Below are positions 1 through 4,860 of a DNA stretch of 5,098 nucleotides, in pieces. Below the pieces are notes generated by a model. It searched no databases. It had not been told where the DNA came from and saw only the letters and a program-made list of their open reading frames with translations. The position numbers and the translations under genes are program-made. Position 1 is the stretch's first letter, and every line of letters starts with the position of its first letter. The DNA is from an uncultured Clostridia bacterium (lineage in GTDB: Bacteria; Bacillota; Clostridia; Oscillospirales; CAG-272): contig CAMZBE010000116.1 of assembly GCA_947304475.1 (NCBI GenBank), forward strand, positions 1-5,098, given 5' to 3'.

Positions 1-658
1 CGAGGCGCGGAACGGCAAGATGCGGCGCGAGCGGCAGGTTGACGGTCGGGATCCCTTCGGTATGCCCGTAGCCCCGCCCGTGTTCGACCGTCCCCGTGAG
101 CGCGTACGGTCTGTTCAGCATCCGTGCCGCCAGTCCGACGTCGCCCGCGTTAAGCGCCGAACGGATCGCGGACGAACTGACCACGACGCCGTCAAGCAAG
201 GTCGGCGCGATCACCTCCGCTTCCCCGCCCGCCTCGCGCATCAAGCGTACCAGCGCGTCGCTGTCCCCGGCGGCGCGCGCGCCGAAGCGGAAATTGAAGC
301 CGCAGACCGCGACCGAGACGTTCAGCCGCCCGATCAAAATCTCCCGGACGAAGCGTTCGGGGGACAGCCCCGCAAACGCGGGAAAATCGGCGGCGTAGAC
401 GCGTTCGATCCCCGCCGCGCGGAACAGTTCGAGTTTTTCGGAAAAGTCGGTCAGGCGCTCGGCGTCGGGCTTGAAGGTGCGGGCGTCGTCCGAGAAGGTG
501 AAGACCGAGGGGATCAGTCCGCGCGACGCGGCGATCTCCGCCGCCCTGTCAAGCAGGCGGCGGTGCCCGATATGCACCCCGTCGAAAAAGCCGAGCGCGG
601 CGACCGTCCGTCCCGATTCGGCGGGCGAACAGCCGGGCAGTACACGGATCAGTTTCAC
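1..658 (-). CDS. ribF: Bifunctional riboflavin kinase / FAD synthetase RibF, N-terminal 219 residues (3' end beyond the window)
   Basis: RibF phosphorylates riboflavin to FMN and adenylylates FMN to FAD in the cytoplasm. Reading leftward from a GTG at 658, the frame stays open for 219 codons to the window edge; full-length RibF is about 310 aa, so roughly two thirds is present. The N-terminal nucleotidyltransferase (FAD synthetase) domain shows GFFDGVHIGH at residues 23-32 with the HIGH-like H29/H32, FTF at 53-55, FNFRFG at 121-126 and SSSAIR at 161-166. The flavokinase domain begins near residue 186, with a G-rich stretch and PTVNL at 204-208 (PTANL in most homologues). GTG 658 is chosen because an AAGGGGG Shine-Dalgarno lies 8 nt upstream (667-673), a consensus promoter lies behind it, and the protein starts in register with homologues. 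It is transcribed divergently from the transporter operon. Motifs are seen directly; the function is established for the family. Confidence 0.96.
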   Translation of the reverse strand, partial: MKLIRVLPGCSPAESGRTVAALGFFDGVHIGHRRLLDRAAEIAASRGLIPSVFTFSDDARTFKPDAERLTDFSEKLELFRAAGIERVYAADFPAFAGLSPERFVREILIGRLNVSVAVCGFNFRFGARAAGDSDALVRLMREAGGEAEVIAPTLLDGVVVSSSAIRSALNAGDVGLAARMLNRPYALTGTVEHGRGYGHTEGIPTVNLPLAPHLAVPRL

Positions 659-683
659 GGCGCGTTCCCCCTTCCCTTCGTTT

Positions 684-705
684 TTTCGTCGCAGTCCCGA
701 CGAAA
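684..705 (-). promoter_or_regulatory. Stem-loop in the ribF 5' leader
   Basis: Positions 684-691 and 698-705 are perfect reverse complements (8 bp), enclosing a 6-nt loop at 692-697. The hairpin falls inside the predicted ribF leader, starting a few nucleotides after the expected transcription start and ending about 10 nt before the Shine-Dalgarno. In the ribF direction it is followed by a run of A, not T, so it is not a terminator. A 5' mRNA-stabilising hairpin is the simplest reading; a regulatory role is unproven. Confidence 0.5.
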
Positions 706-715
706 CTCCGATGAT

Positions 716-744
716 ATTATATCCTTTTTCCCCCCGCTTGTCAA
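716..744 (-). promoter_or_regulatory. Sigma-A promoter of ribF, perfect consensus
   Basis: On the minus strand, TTGACA (744-739) is followed after exactly 17 bp by TATAAT (721-716). Both hexamers match the vegetative consensus at every position. Transcription should begin near 709, giving a leader of about 50 nt before the GTG at 658. That is too short for an FMN riboswitch. Part of the 17-bp spacer is a run of G then A on the coding strand. Confidence 0.88.
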
Positions 745-760
745 TCGCGCGCGGGCGCGA
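745..760. repeat. Inverted repeat abutting the ribF -35 box
   Basis: TCGCGC (745-750) and GCGCGA (755-760) form a 6-bp dyad around GCGG. The dyad touches the ribF -35 hexamer (739-744), so a bound protein would sit directly upstream of that promoter. The sequence is low-complexity GC in a GC-rich genome, so chance is a real alternative. Confidence 0.35.
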
Positions 761-766
761 AACTGA

Positions 767-779
767 AAAAGTAACTTTT
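767..779. repeat. 13-bp perfect palindrome between the divergent promoters
   Basis: AAAAGT (767-772) and ACTTTT (774-779) are exact reverse complements around a single central A at 773. The site lies 22 bp beyond the ribF -35 box and 14 bp upstream of the transporter -35 box. An AT-rich, odd-centred dyad in this location is a plausible operator or activator site. The cognate regulator is not in the window. Confidence 0.4.
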
Positions 780-781
780 CC

Positions 782-809
782 CCGTTCCGTAAATTGACAA
801 CCGGAACGG
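782..809. promoter_or_regulatory. Inverted repeat enclosing the -35 box of the transporter promoter (candidate operator)
   Basis: CCGTTCCG (782-789) and CGGAACGG (802-809) are perfect 8-bp reverse complements separated by 12 nt. The -35 hexamer TTGACA (794-799) lies entirely within the spacer, and the arm centres are 20 bp apart, close to two helical turns. A dimeric protein on both arms would cover the -35 element and part of the promoter spacer, which suits repression. The geometry is seen in the sequence; the function is inferred. Confidence 0.55.
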
Positions 810-822
810 AAAATAGTATAAT
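794..822 (+). promoter_or_regulatory. Sigma-A promoter of the transporter operon, perfect consensus
   Basis: TTGACA at 794-799 and TATAAT at 817-822 are separated by exactly 17 bp, a full match to the vegetative consensus. The expected start is near 829, giving a leader of about 43 nt before the GTG at 872. This promoter also shows that an in-frame TTG at 794 cannot be the start codon of the transporter, since it is part of the -35 box. Confidence 0.9.
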
Positions 823-843
823 AGAAAGACAACGCATAACTTG

Positions 844-866
844 CGGGGGAGCGCCCCCGAAGGAGG
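844..866 (+). promoter_or_regulatory. GC hairpin directly joined to the Shine-Dalgarno of the transporter gene
   Basis: CGGGGG (844-849) pairs with CCCCCG (854-859) around the tetraloop AGCG. The Shine-Dalgarno AAGGAGG (860-866) begins at the very next base and lies 5 nt before the GTG start at 872. The hairpin leaves the ribosome site single-stranded but adjacent, and may protect the 5' end or tune initiation. There is no T tract after it, so it is not an attenuator by itself. Confidence 0.55.
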
Positions 867-871
867 TTCCC

Positions 872-2428
872 GTGAAACTCAATTACAGGAAAACCGTTCT
901 GGTCGGCTTCGCCTTTTTCCTGATCTGCCTGTTCTGGCAGGCGTACGATACGCTGATCCCGAAGATCCTGACCGACAAGTTCGGGCTCTCGCAGACGGTG
1001 TCGGGCGTCATCATGGCGCTTGACAATATCGTCGCGCTCTTCATGCTCCCGCTCTTCGGCGCGTTCTCGGACAAGTGCCGCTCGAAGATGGGGCGGCGCA
1101 CGCCCTTCATTCTGATCGGGACCATCGTGGCGATCGCCCTGATCTTTCCGCTCTCGCTCTCCGACCGGATGCAACTCCAGAACCTGACCGACGCCGATCC
1201 CGACGACCGGGCGGCGCAACTCGGCGAGGTCTGGGACGCCGATCCCGAGATCGCCGATCCGAACGGCACGGGCAAGGTGCGTCTGCAATCGCTCTTCACG
1301 AGCAAAGAGGCGTTCACGTCGATCCCCCTGACCGACGAGAACGGCGACCTCACGGAGGGGCAGACCGATTACGTGATTCCGGCGCGGCAGGCGTACGCCC
1401 GGATCGTCACCAAGGCGAACCCCGCGCCGATGATCTTGTTTATGGGGGCGCTGATCCTTCTGCTCCTTTCGATGTCGGTCTTCCGCTCCCCCGCCGTCGC
1501 CCTGATGCCCGACGTGACCGTAAAGCCGCTGCGATCGAAGGCGAACGCCGTCATCAACCTGATGGGTGCGGTCGGCGGGATCCTGACGCTCGCGCTCGGG
1601 TTGGTGCTCGGGACCGGCAAACCCGAAAACGCCCTGATGCACTACGGCACCTTCTTCCTGATCGTCGCCGCGATGATGGCGGTCTCGCTCGCGATCTTCC
1701 TTACCTTCGTGCGCGAGCCGCGCATGGTCCGCGAAATGGAGGAAGAGAGCAAGCGGCTCGGCATCTCTCCGGACGTGGAAAGCGAACTCGACGAAGCCAA
1801 GCGCGAGGCGGCAAAGCACGGCGGGACCGGGGCGCTTCTCCCCCTGCTCCTGATCCTTGCGTCGGTGGTCTTCTGGTACATGGGCTACAACGCCGTGACA
1901 AGCAAGTATTCGGTCTACGCCGGAACGGTGCTCGGGCTCGACTACAACCTGACGCTCCTGCTCGCGCAGGGCGTGACCATCCTCGCGTTTCTGCCGATCG
2001 GGTTTTTGTCGGCGAAGGTCGGACGCAAACGCACGATCCTCGCGGGGGTGATCATGATGACCGTCGCCTTCTCGTTCTGCTCGATTCTGCGGCAGAACAG
2101 CCCGGCGCTTCTGGTCAACGTCCTGTTCTGCACCGCCGGGATCGGTTGGGCGGCGATCAACGTCAACAGTTTCCCGATGGTGGTCGAACTCTGCAGCGCG
2201 GACAACGTCGGCAAGTACACCGGCTACTACTACACCGCGTCGATGGCGGCGCAGACCTTGACGCCGATCCTCTCGGGCTTCTTTATGGATCGGATCGGGA
2301 TGACCTCGCTTTTCCCCTACGCTTCGATCTGCATTTTCTGCGCCCTGATCACCATGATTTTCGTTAAGCGCGGCGACAACCGTGAAACGCTCCCGCCGCA
2401 AAACGACAATACGGAGGTATCGGCATGA
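872..2428 (+). CDS. MFS transporter, SLC45/GPH-like (sugar-cation symporter type), 518 aa
   Basis: A cytoplasmic-membrane secondary carrier with 12 predicted helices, near residues 8-30, 42-65, 78-97, 185-212, 224-247, 258-280, 321-343, 358-380, 388-406, 411-440, 448-470 and 478-498. The loop after helix 2 carries a motif A-like DKCRSKMGRRTPF (67-79); its counterpart after helix 8 is AKVGRKRT (381-388). The stretch around PDVTVKPLRSKANAVINLMG (213-232) is, from memory, typical of SLC45-like carriers of Clostridia. An acidic insertion of about 88 residues (97-184) separates helices 3 and 4, outside the cell. The charged 281-318 segment is the central cytoplasmic loop. GTG 872 is chosen because AAGGAGG lies 5 nt upstream and the upstream in-frame codons overlap the promoter. 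The stop overlaps the next gene by ATGA. Substrate is unknown: sugars are usual for the family, while the neighbour suggests a glycerophosphodiester or related glycoside. Family assignment is firm, substrate is not. Confidence 0.9.
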   Translation: MKLNYRKTVLVGFAFFLICLFWQAYDTLIPKILTDKFGLSQTVSGVIMALDNIVALFMLPLFGAFSDKCRSKMGRRTPFILIGTIVAIALIFPLSLSDRMQLQNLTDADPDDRAAQLGEVWDADPEIADPNGTGKVRLQSLFTSKEAFTSIPLTDENGDLTEGQTDYVIPARQAYARIVTKANPAPMILFMGALILLLLSMSVFRSPAVALMPDVTVKPLRSKANAVINLMGAVGGILTLALGLVLGTGKPENALMHYGTFFLIVAAMMAVSLAIFLTFVREPRMVREMEEESKRLGISPDVESELDEAKREAAKHGGTGALLPLLLILASVVFWYMGYNAVTSKYSVYAGTVLGLDYNLTLLLAQGVTILAFLPIGFLSAKVGRKRTILAGVIMMTVAFSFCSILRQNSPALLVNVLFCTAGIGWAAINVNSFPMVVELCSADNVGKYTGYYYTASMAAQTLTPILSGFFMDRIGMTSLFPYASICIFCALITMIFVKRGDNRETLPPQNDNTEVSA

Positions 2429-3294
2429 CGCCGCTTCAGATCACCCTTTGCGCCGTTTTCGGCGCCCTCGTCTTACTCTTCCTTCTCTGCTTCTTCCTGC
2501 GCCGTTTTCTGACCGCGCCCGCCAGACCGCGGGCGGGCGTCGAACGCTTCAAGGGGCTGGCGCTCGCGCACCGGGGACTGCATAAGAACCCGGAGGTGCC
2601 CGAAAACTCGCTCCCCGCGTTCAAAGCCGCCGTCGAGGCGGGCTACGGCGTCGAACTCGACGTGCAACTCTCCTCCGACGGGATCCCGGTGGTCTTCCAC
2701 GACCAGACGCTCGAACGCGTCTGCGGGCTTCCCGGTTCGACGCGCGACTATCCGCTTGAAAAACTGGCGACCACCCCCCTCTTCGGGCAGGAAGGGATCG
2801 GGATCCCGACCTTTGCCGAGGTGCTCGAGGTGATCGGCGGGCGCGTGCCGATCCTGGTCGAGATCAAGGGCGAGGATCCCGCCTACCGCGCGACCTGCGC
2901 CAAAGCCGCCGAACTGCTCGACGCCTATCCCGGCGAATACTGGGTGGAGTCCTTCAACCCGCTCGCCCTCGCGTGGTTCAGAAAAAACCGCCCGGGGATC
3001 CTGCGCGGGCAACTCGCGATGGCGTACCTGCGCCACGATAAGTACAAGGGGAAATGCAAGTATTTCTTCTTACAGCACTTCCTTCTGAACTTCCGTTCCC
3101 GCCCCGATTTTCTCGCCTATCGGATCGGGGACCGGGACGACCGTTCGTTTGCGCGTCTGCGCCGGCTCTACGGCGTCCCCGCCGTCTCGTGGACGGTCAA
3201 AACGAAGGAGGATCTTGCCGCCTCGCCCGAGGCGTTTGACGGGATCATCTTCGAGGGCGAGGGGCGCCCCGACGAAAAGGGCGGGCAGGCATGA
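2425..3294 (+). CDS. Membrane-anchored glycerophosphodiester phosphodiesterase (GDPD family), 289 aa
   Basis: GDPD enzymes hydrolyse glycerophosphodiesters to sn-glycerol 3-phosphate and an alcohol, using a metal ion in a TIM barrel. The expected residues are all present: AHRG with H49 and R50, PEN with E60 and N61, VELDVQ with E77 and D79, FHD with H92, VEIK with E146 and K148, ESF at 175-177 and SWTVKT at 255-260. Residues 5-25 form one membrane helix. No positive charge precedes it, while RR and further arginines follow at 26-37, so by the positive-inside rule the enzyme domain should be cytoplasmic. It overlaps the transporter stop by ATGA (2425-2428), with GGAGG 7 nt upstream of the ATG, so the two are translationally coupled. 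The order recalls glpT-glpQ and ugp-ugpQ arrangements, although the carrier family differs. An alternative is turnover of the cell's own lipid head groups or teichoic-acid fragments. Enzyme class is confident; substrate is inferred. Confidence 0.93.
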   Translation: MTPLQITLCAVFGALVLLFLLCFFLRRFLTAPARPRAGVERFKGLALAHRGLHKNPEVPENSLPAFKAAVEAGYGVELDVQLSSDGIPVVFHDQTLERVCGLPGSTRDYPLEKLATTPLFGQEGIGIPTFAEVLEVIGGRVPILVEIKGEDPAYRATCAKAAELLDAYPGEYWVESFNPLALAWFRKNRPGILRGQLAMAYLRHDKYKGKCKYFFLQHFLLNFRSRPDFLAYRIGDRDDRSFARLRRLYGVPAVSWTVKTKEDLAASPEAFDGIIFEGEGRPDEKGGQA

Positions 3295-4460
3295 ATATCA
3301 CCCTGACCGCGACCTGCCTGTTCGGGCTGGAACACCTGCTCGGCGAGGAGATCGAGCGCCTCGGCTACGACCGGGTGGAGACCATCGACGGGCGGATCAC
3401 CTACCGCGGGGACGAGGAAGCGATCGCCCTCTCGAACGTGTTTCTCCGCTATGCGGAGCGCGTGTTCATCAACCTCGGACGCTTCCGCGCCGACACCTTC
3501 GACGACCTGTTCGAGGGGACCAAGGCGCTGCCCTGGGAAACCTGGATCGGGCGGGACGACGCCTTCCCCGTCAAGGGACACTCGATCAAGAGCAAACTCT
3601 TTTCGATCCCCGACTGTCAGAGGATCGTGAAGCGGGCGATCGTCGACCGCCTTTCGTCGGTCTACGGACTGACGCGTTTCCCCGAGACCGGCGTGACCTA
3701 TCAGGTCGAGTTCTTTATCCTGAAGGACGAGGCGACCTTGATGATCGACACCTCGGGCGATCCGCTCCATAAACGCGGCTACCGTCCGCAATCCAACGCC
3801 GCCCCGATCCGCGAAACCCTCGCCGCCGCCATCGCCGCGATCTCCCGACCGCGCGAGGACGTGCTGTTCTGGGATCCCATGTGCGGTTCGGGCACCATCG
3901 CCATCGAAGCCGCGATGCAGATGAAGAAGATCGCGCCCGGCGCCCGCCGCCGCTTCGCCGCCGAACGCTTCCCCGCCATCCCGCGCGGCGTGTGGCTCTC
4001 GGCAAGAGAAGAGGCGCGCGACACGATCGTGCAGACCAAGTTCGAGGTCTACGCCTCGGATATCGATCCCGACGCGGTCGCCCTGACCGAAGAGAACGCG
4101 AAGCGCGCCGGCGTCGACGACCGGATCCGCGCGTTCCAAGCCGACGCGCGCACGATCTCCGCGCCCGGTCGGCGCGGCACCGTCGTCTCGAACCCCCCGT
4201 ACGGAGAGCGTATGATGACCGCCCCCGAGGTCGAAACCCTCTACCGCGAACTCGGTCGCCACTTCCGCGATCTCGCCCCGTGGCAGATCTATATCATCTC
4301 GTCGGTGCAGAACTTTGAAACTCTCTACGGCAAACGCGCCGATAAAACCCGCAAACTCTACAACGGCATGATCCCCTGCGTACTGTATCAATACTTTAAA
4401 AACGAAAAGAACGACGAACGCATACGGCGCGTGACGGAAAACAAAAAGGATGACGGATGA
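3291..4460 (+). CDS. ypsC: THUMP-domain class I SAM-dependent rRNA methyltransferase, YpsC/RlmL type, 389 aa
   Basis: This family methylates 23S rRNA; the related N-terminal half of E. coli RlmKL makes N2-methylguanosine 2445. The first 60 residues, beginning TATCLFGLEHLLGEEI (6-21), plus a THUMP domain to about 155, form the RNA-binding part. KRGYR (161-165) leads into the Rossmann methyltransferase: motif I DPMCGSGT (195-202), acidic SDIDPDAV (256-263) for the SAM ribose, QADA (283-286), and motif IV NPPYGER (301-307), the N-methylating catalytic loop. KLYNGMIPCVLYQYF (355-369) is the family's usual C-terminal strand pair. Length matches B. subtilis YpsC (about 385 aa), and there is no RlmK-type C-terminal fusion. 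The ATG at 3291 overlaps the phosphodiesterase stop by ATGA, with a modest AAGGG 9 nt upstream, so translation is probably coupled. Older annotations call this family an adenine-specific DNA methylase; the THUMP domain argues for RNA. The exact target nucleotide is not readable from sequence. Confidence 0.94.
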   Translation: MNITLTATCLFGLEHLLGEEIERLGYDRVETIDGRITYRGDEEAIALSNVFLRYAERVFINLGRFRADTFDDLFEGTKALPWETWIGRDDAFPVKGHSIKSKLFSIPDCQRIVKRAIVDRLSSVYGLTRFPETGVTYQVEFFILKDEATLMIDTSGDPLHKRGYRPQSNAAPIRETLAAAIAAISRPREDVLFWDPMCGSGTIAIEAAMQMKKIAPGARRRFAAERFPAIPRGVWLSAREEARDTIVQTKFEVYASDIDPDAVALTEENAKRAGVDDRIRAFQADARTISAPGRRGTVVSNPPYGERMMTAPEVETLYRELGRHFRDLAPWQIYIISSVQNFETLYGKRADKTRKLYNGMIPCVLYQYFKNEKNDERIRRVTENKKDDG

Positions 4461-4528
4461 TCCGTTCGTGCCTCCCGCTCCGATCAAACGCTGTTCACGG
4501 CAAAATGCGAACAAGGTTGAACACCGCC

Positions 4529-4583
4529 CGCCGAAGGCGCGGAGCATATCGCGTTGCGAAGCAACCTATCGCGCGCGAAGCGC
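4529..4583. repeat. Row of three GAA-loop mini-hairpins with TATCGCG spacers
   Basis: Three short stems share the triloop GAA: CGCC/GGCG (4529-4539), GTTGC/GCAAC (4553-4565) and GCGC/GCGC (4573-4583). TATCGCG occurs at 4547-4553 and again at 4567-4573, exactly 20 bp apart, so the array has a period of about 20 bp while the stem sequences differ. Similar stem-GAA-stem units joined by a TATCG-type spacer occur, from memory, between genes in many Clostridia. It lies about 70 bp after the methyltransferase stop. I infer a dispersed intergenic repeat; its function is unknown. Confidence 0.55.
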
Positions 4584-4608
4584 CCATCACCCCGTTTGCT
4601 TTTTTCTC

Positions 4609-4635
4609 TTTTCACGCCGCGGATGCGGCGGAAAA
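4609..4635. repeat. Bulged stem-loop, not a terminator in either direction
   Basis: CGCCGC (4615-4620) pairs with GCGGCG (4625-4630) around GGAT. With A4614 bulged, TTTTC (4609-4613) pairs with GAAAA (4631-4635), giving 11 pairs. The T run precedes the hairpin and the A run follows it on the plus strand; this is the reverse of a terminator layout, because the A/T runs are in the stem base. A smaller stem, CGGGG/CCCCG with loop GTT, follows at 4642-4654. Function unknown. Confidence 0.4.
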
Positions 4636-4666
4636 ACAGATCGGGGGTTCCCCGCCTTTCCCGTAC

Positions 4667-4700
4667 AAAAAAGCCGCCCGCCGGTTTCCCGGCGGGCGGT
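4667..4700 (-). terminator. Strong intrinsic terminator of the minus-strand unit, possibly also stopping the plus-strand operon
   Basis: An 11-bp perfect GC stem (4674-4684 with 4689-4699) closes a 4-nt loop that reads GAAA, a GNRA tetraloop, on the minus strand. In the minus direction it is followed after one base by six T residues (4672-4667), and it starts 14 nt after the small gene's stop. In the plus direction the following bases (4700-4710) are T-rich but interrupted, so it may act weakly on the convergent operon. No better plus-strand terminator is visible after 4460. Confidence 0.9.
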
Positions 4701-4713
4701 GTTTCTCTTCGGA

Positions 4714-4842
4714 TCAGAGAGAACTGAAATCAAAGGTCTCCCAACTTTCCTCGCCGAGCGTGCCGGCGGAGGTGATCAGCATATCCCGATCAAGCAAGAC
4801 GACCTTGACGGTTGCGGGTTCGTAGGTTTTTTTGTCTTTCAT
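4714..4842 (-). CDS. Small peptide of 42 aa, YxxP...TSAG type, function unknown
   Basis: Reading leftward from an ATG at 4842, the peptide begins MKDKKTYEPATVKVVLLDRD, continues MLITSAGTLG (21-30) and ends EESWETFDFSSL. AAAGGAG (4857-4851) lies 8 nt upstream, the preceding gene ends 18 nt earlier, and a strong terminator follows the stop, so the signals support a real gene despite its size. The first 20 residues are basic then hydrophobic, with no true signal peptide or membrane helix; the last 14 are acidic and aromatic. There are no cysteines. The pattern of a basic start, YxxP, a beta-like VKVVLL and then D-x-(L/I)-x-TS is, from memory, shared by many short hypothetical proteins of gut Clostridia and Bacteroidetes. 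It could be a partner or marker of the upstream exported protein, or a leader-core precursor peptide; no modifying enzyme is visible in the window. I do not assign a function. Confidence 0.75.
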   Translation of the reverse strand: MKDKKTYEPATVKVVLLDRDMLITSAGTLGEESWETFDFSSL

Positions 4843-4860
4843 TTCGCCCTCTCCTTTCGG

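Noticed and set aside
659..715. FMN riboswitch upstream of ribF
   Set aside because: The predicted leader is about 50 nt and has a single simple hairpin, far short of the multi-helix FMN aptamer.
20..766. Plus-strand open frame of 248 codons at the left end
   Set aside because: It is antisense to ribF, whose minus-strand frame carries all RibF motifs, and it runs on through both promoters. Its arginine- and aspartate-rich translation has no domain.
794..871. A 26-residue N-terminal extension of the transporter from a TTG at 794
   Set aside because: The TTG is part of the -35 hexamer and the extension spans the -10 box and the Shine-Dalgarno. The GTG at 872 has AAGGAGG at ideal spacing.
1075..2367. 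Plus-strand open frame of 430 codons inside the transporter gene
   Set aside because: Out-of-frame shadow with an arginine-, aspartate- and proline-rich translation. The transporter frame has 12 membrane helices and proper initiation signals.
3168..4547. Minus-strand open frame of 459 codons opposite the methyltransferase
   Set aside because: Long antisense frames are common in GC-rich coding DNA. Its translation has no recognisable motif, it also covers the end of the phosphodiesterase gene, and the plus strand has clear catalytic motifs and coupled starts.
4529..4583. CRISPR array
   Set aside because: Units are about 20 bp with variable stems and short conserved spacers, unlike 25-40 bp direct repeats with unique spacers, and no cas gene is present.
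4600..4635. Intrinsic terminator of the plus-strand operon at the T-rich tract 4600-4612
   Set aside because: The T tract precedes the 4615-4630 stem instead of following it, and the nearest upstream stem (4573-4583) is only 4 bp and 16 nt away.
4457..4825. Plus-strand open frame of 122 codons after the methyltransferase
   Set aside because: It reads through the hairpin repeats and the terminator and is antisense to the 42-aa gene. Its translation is low-complexity and has no ribosome site of its own.
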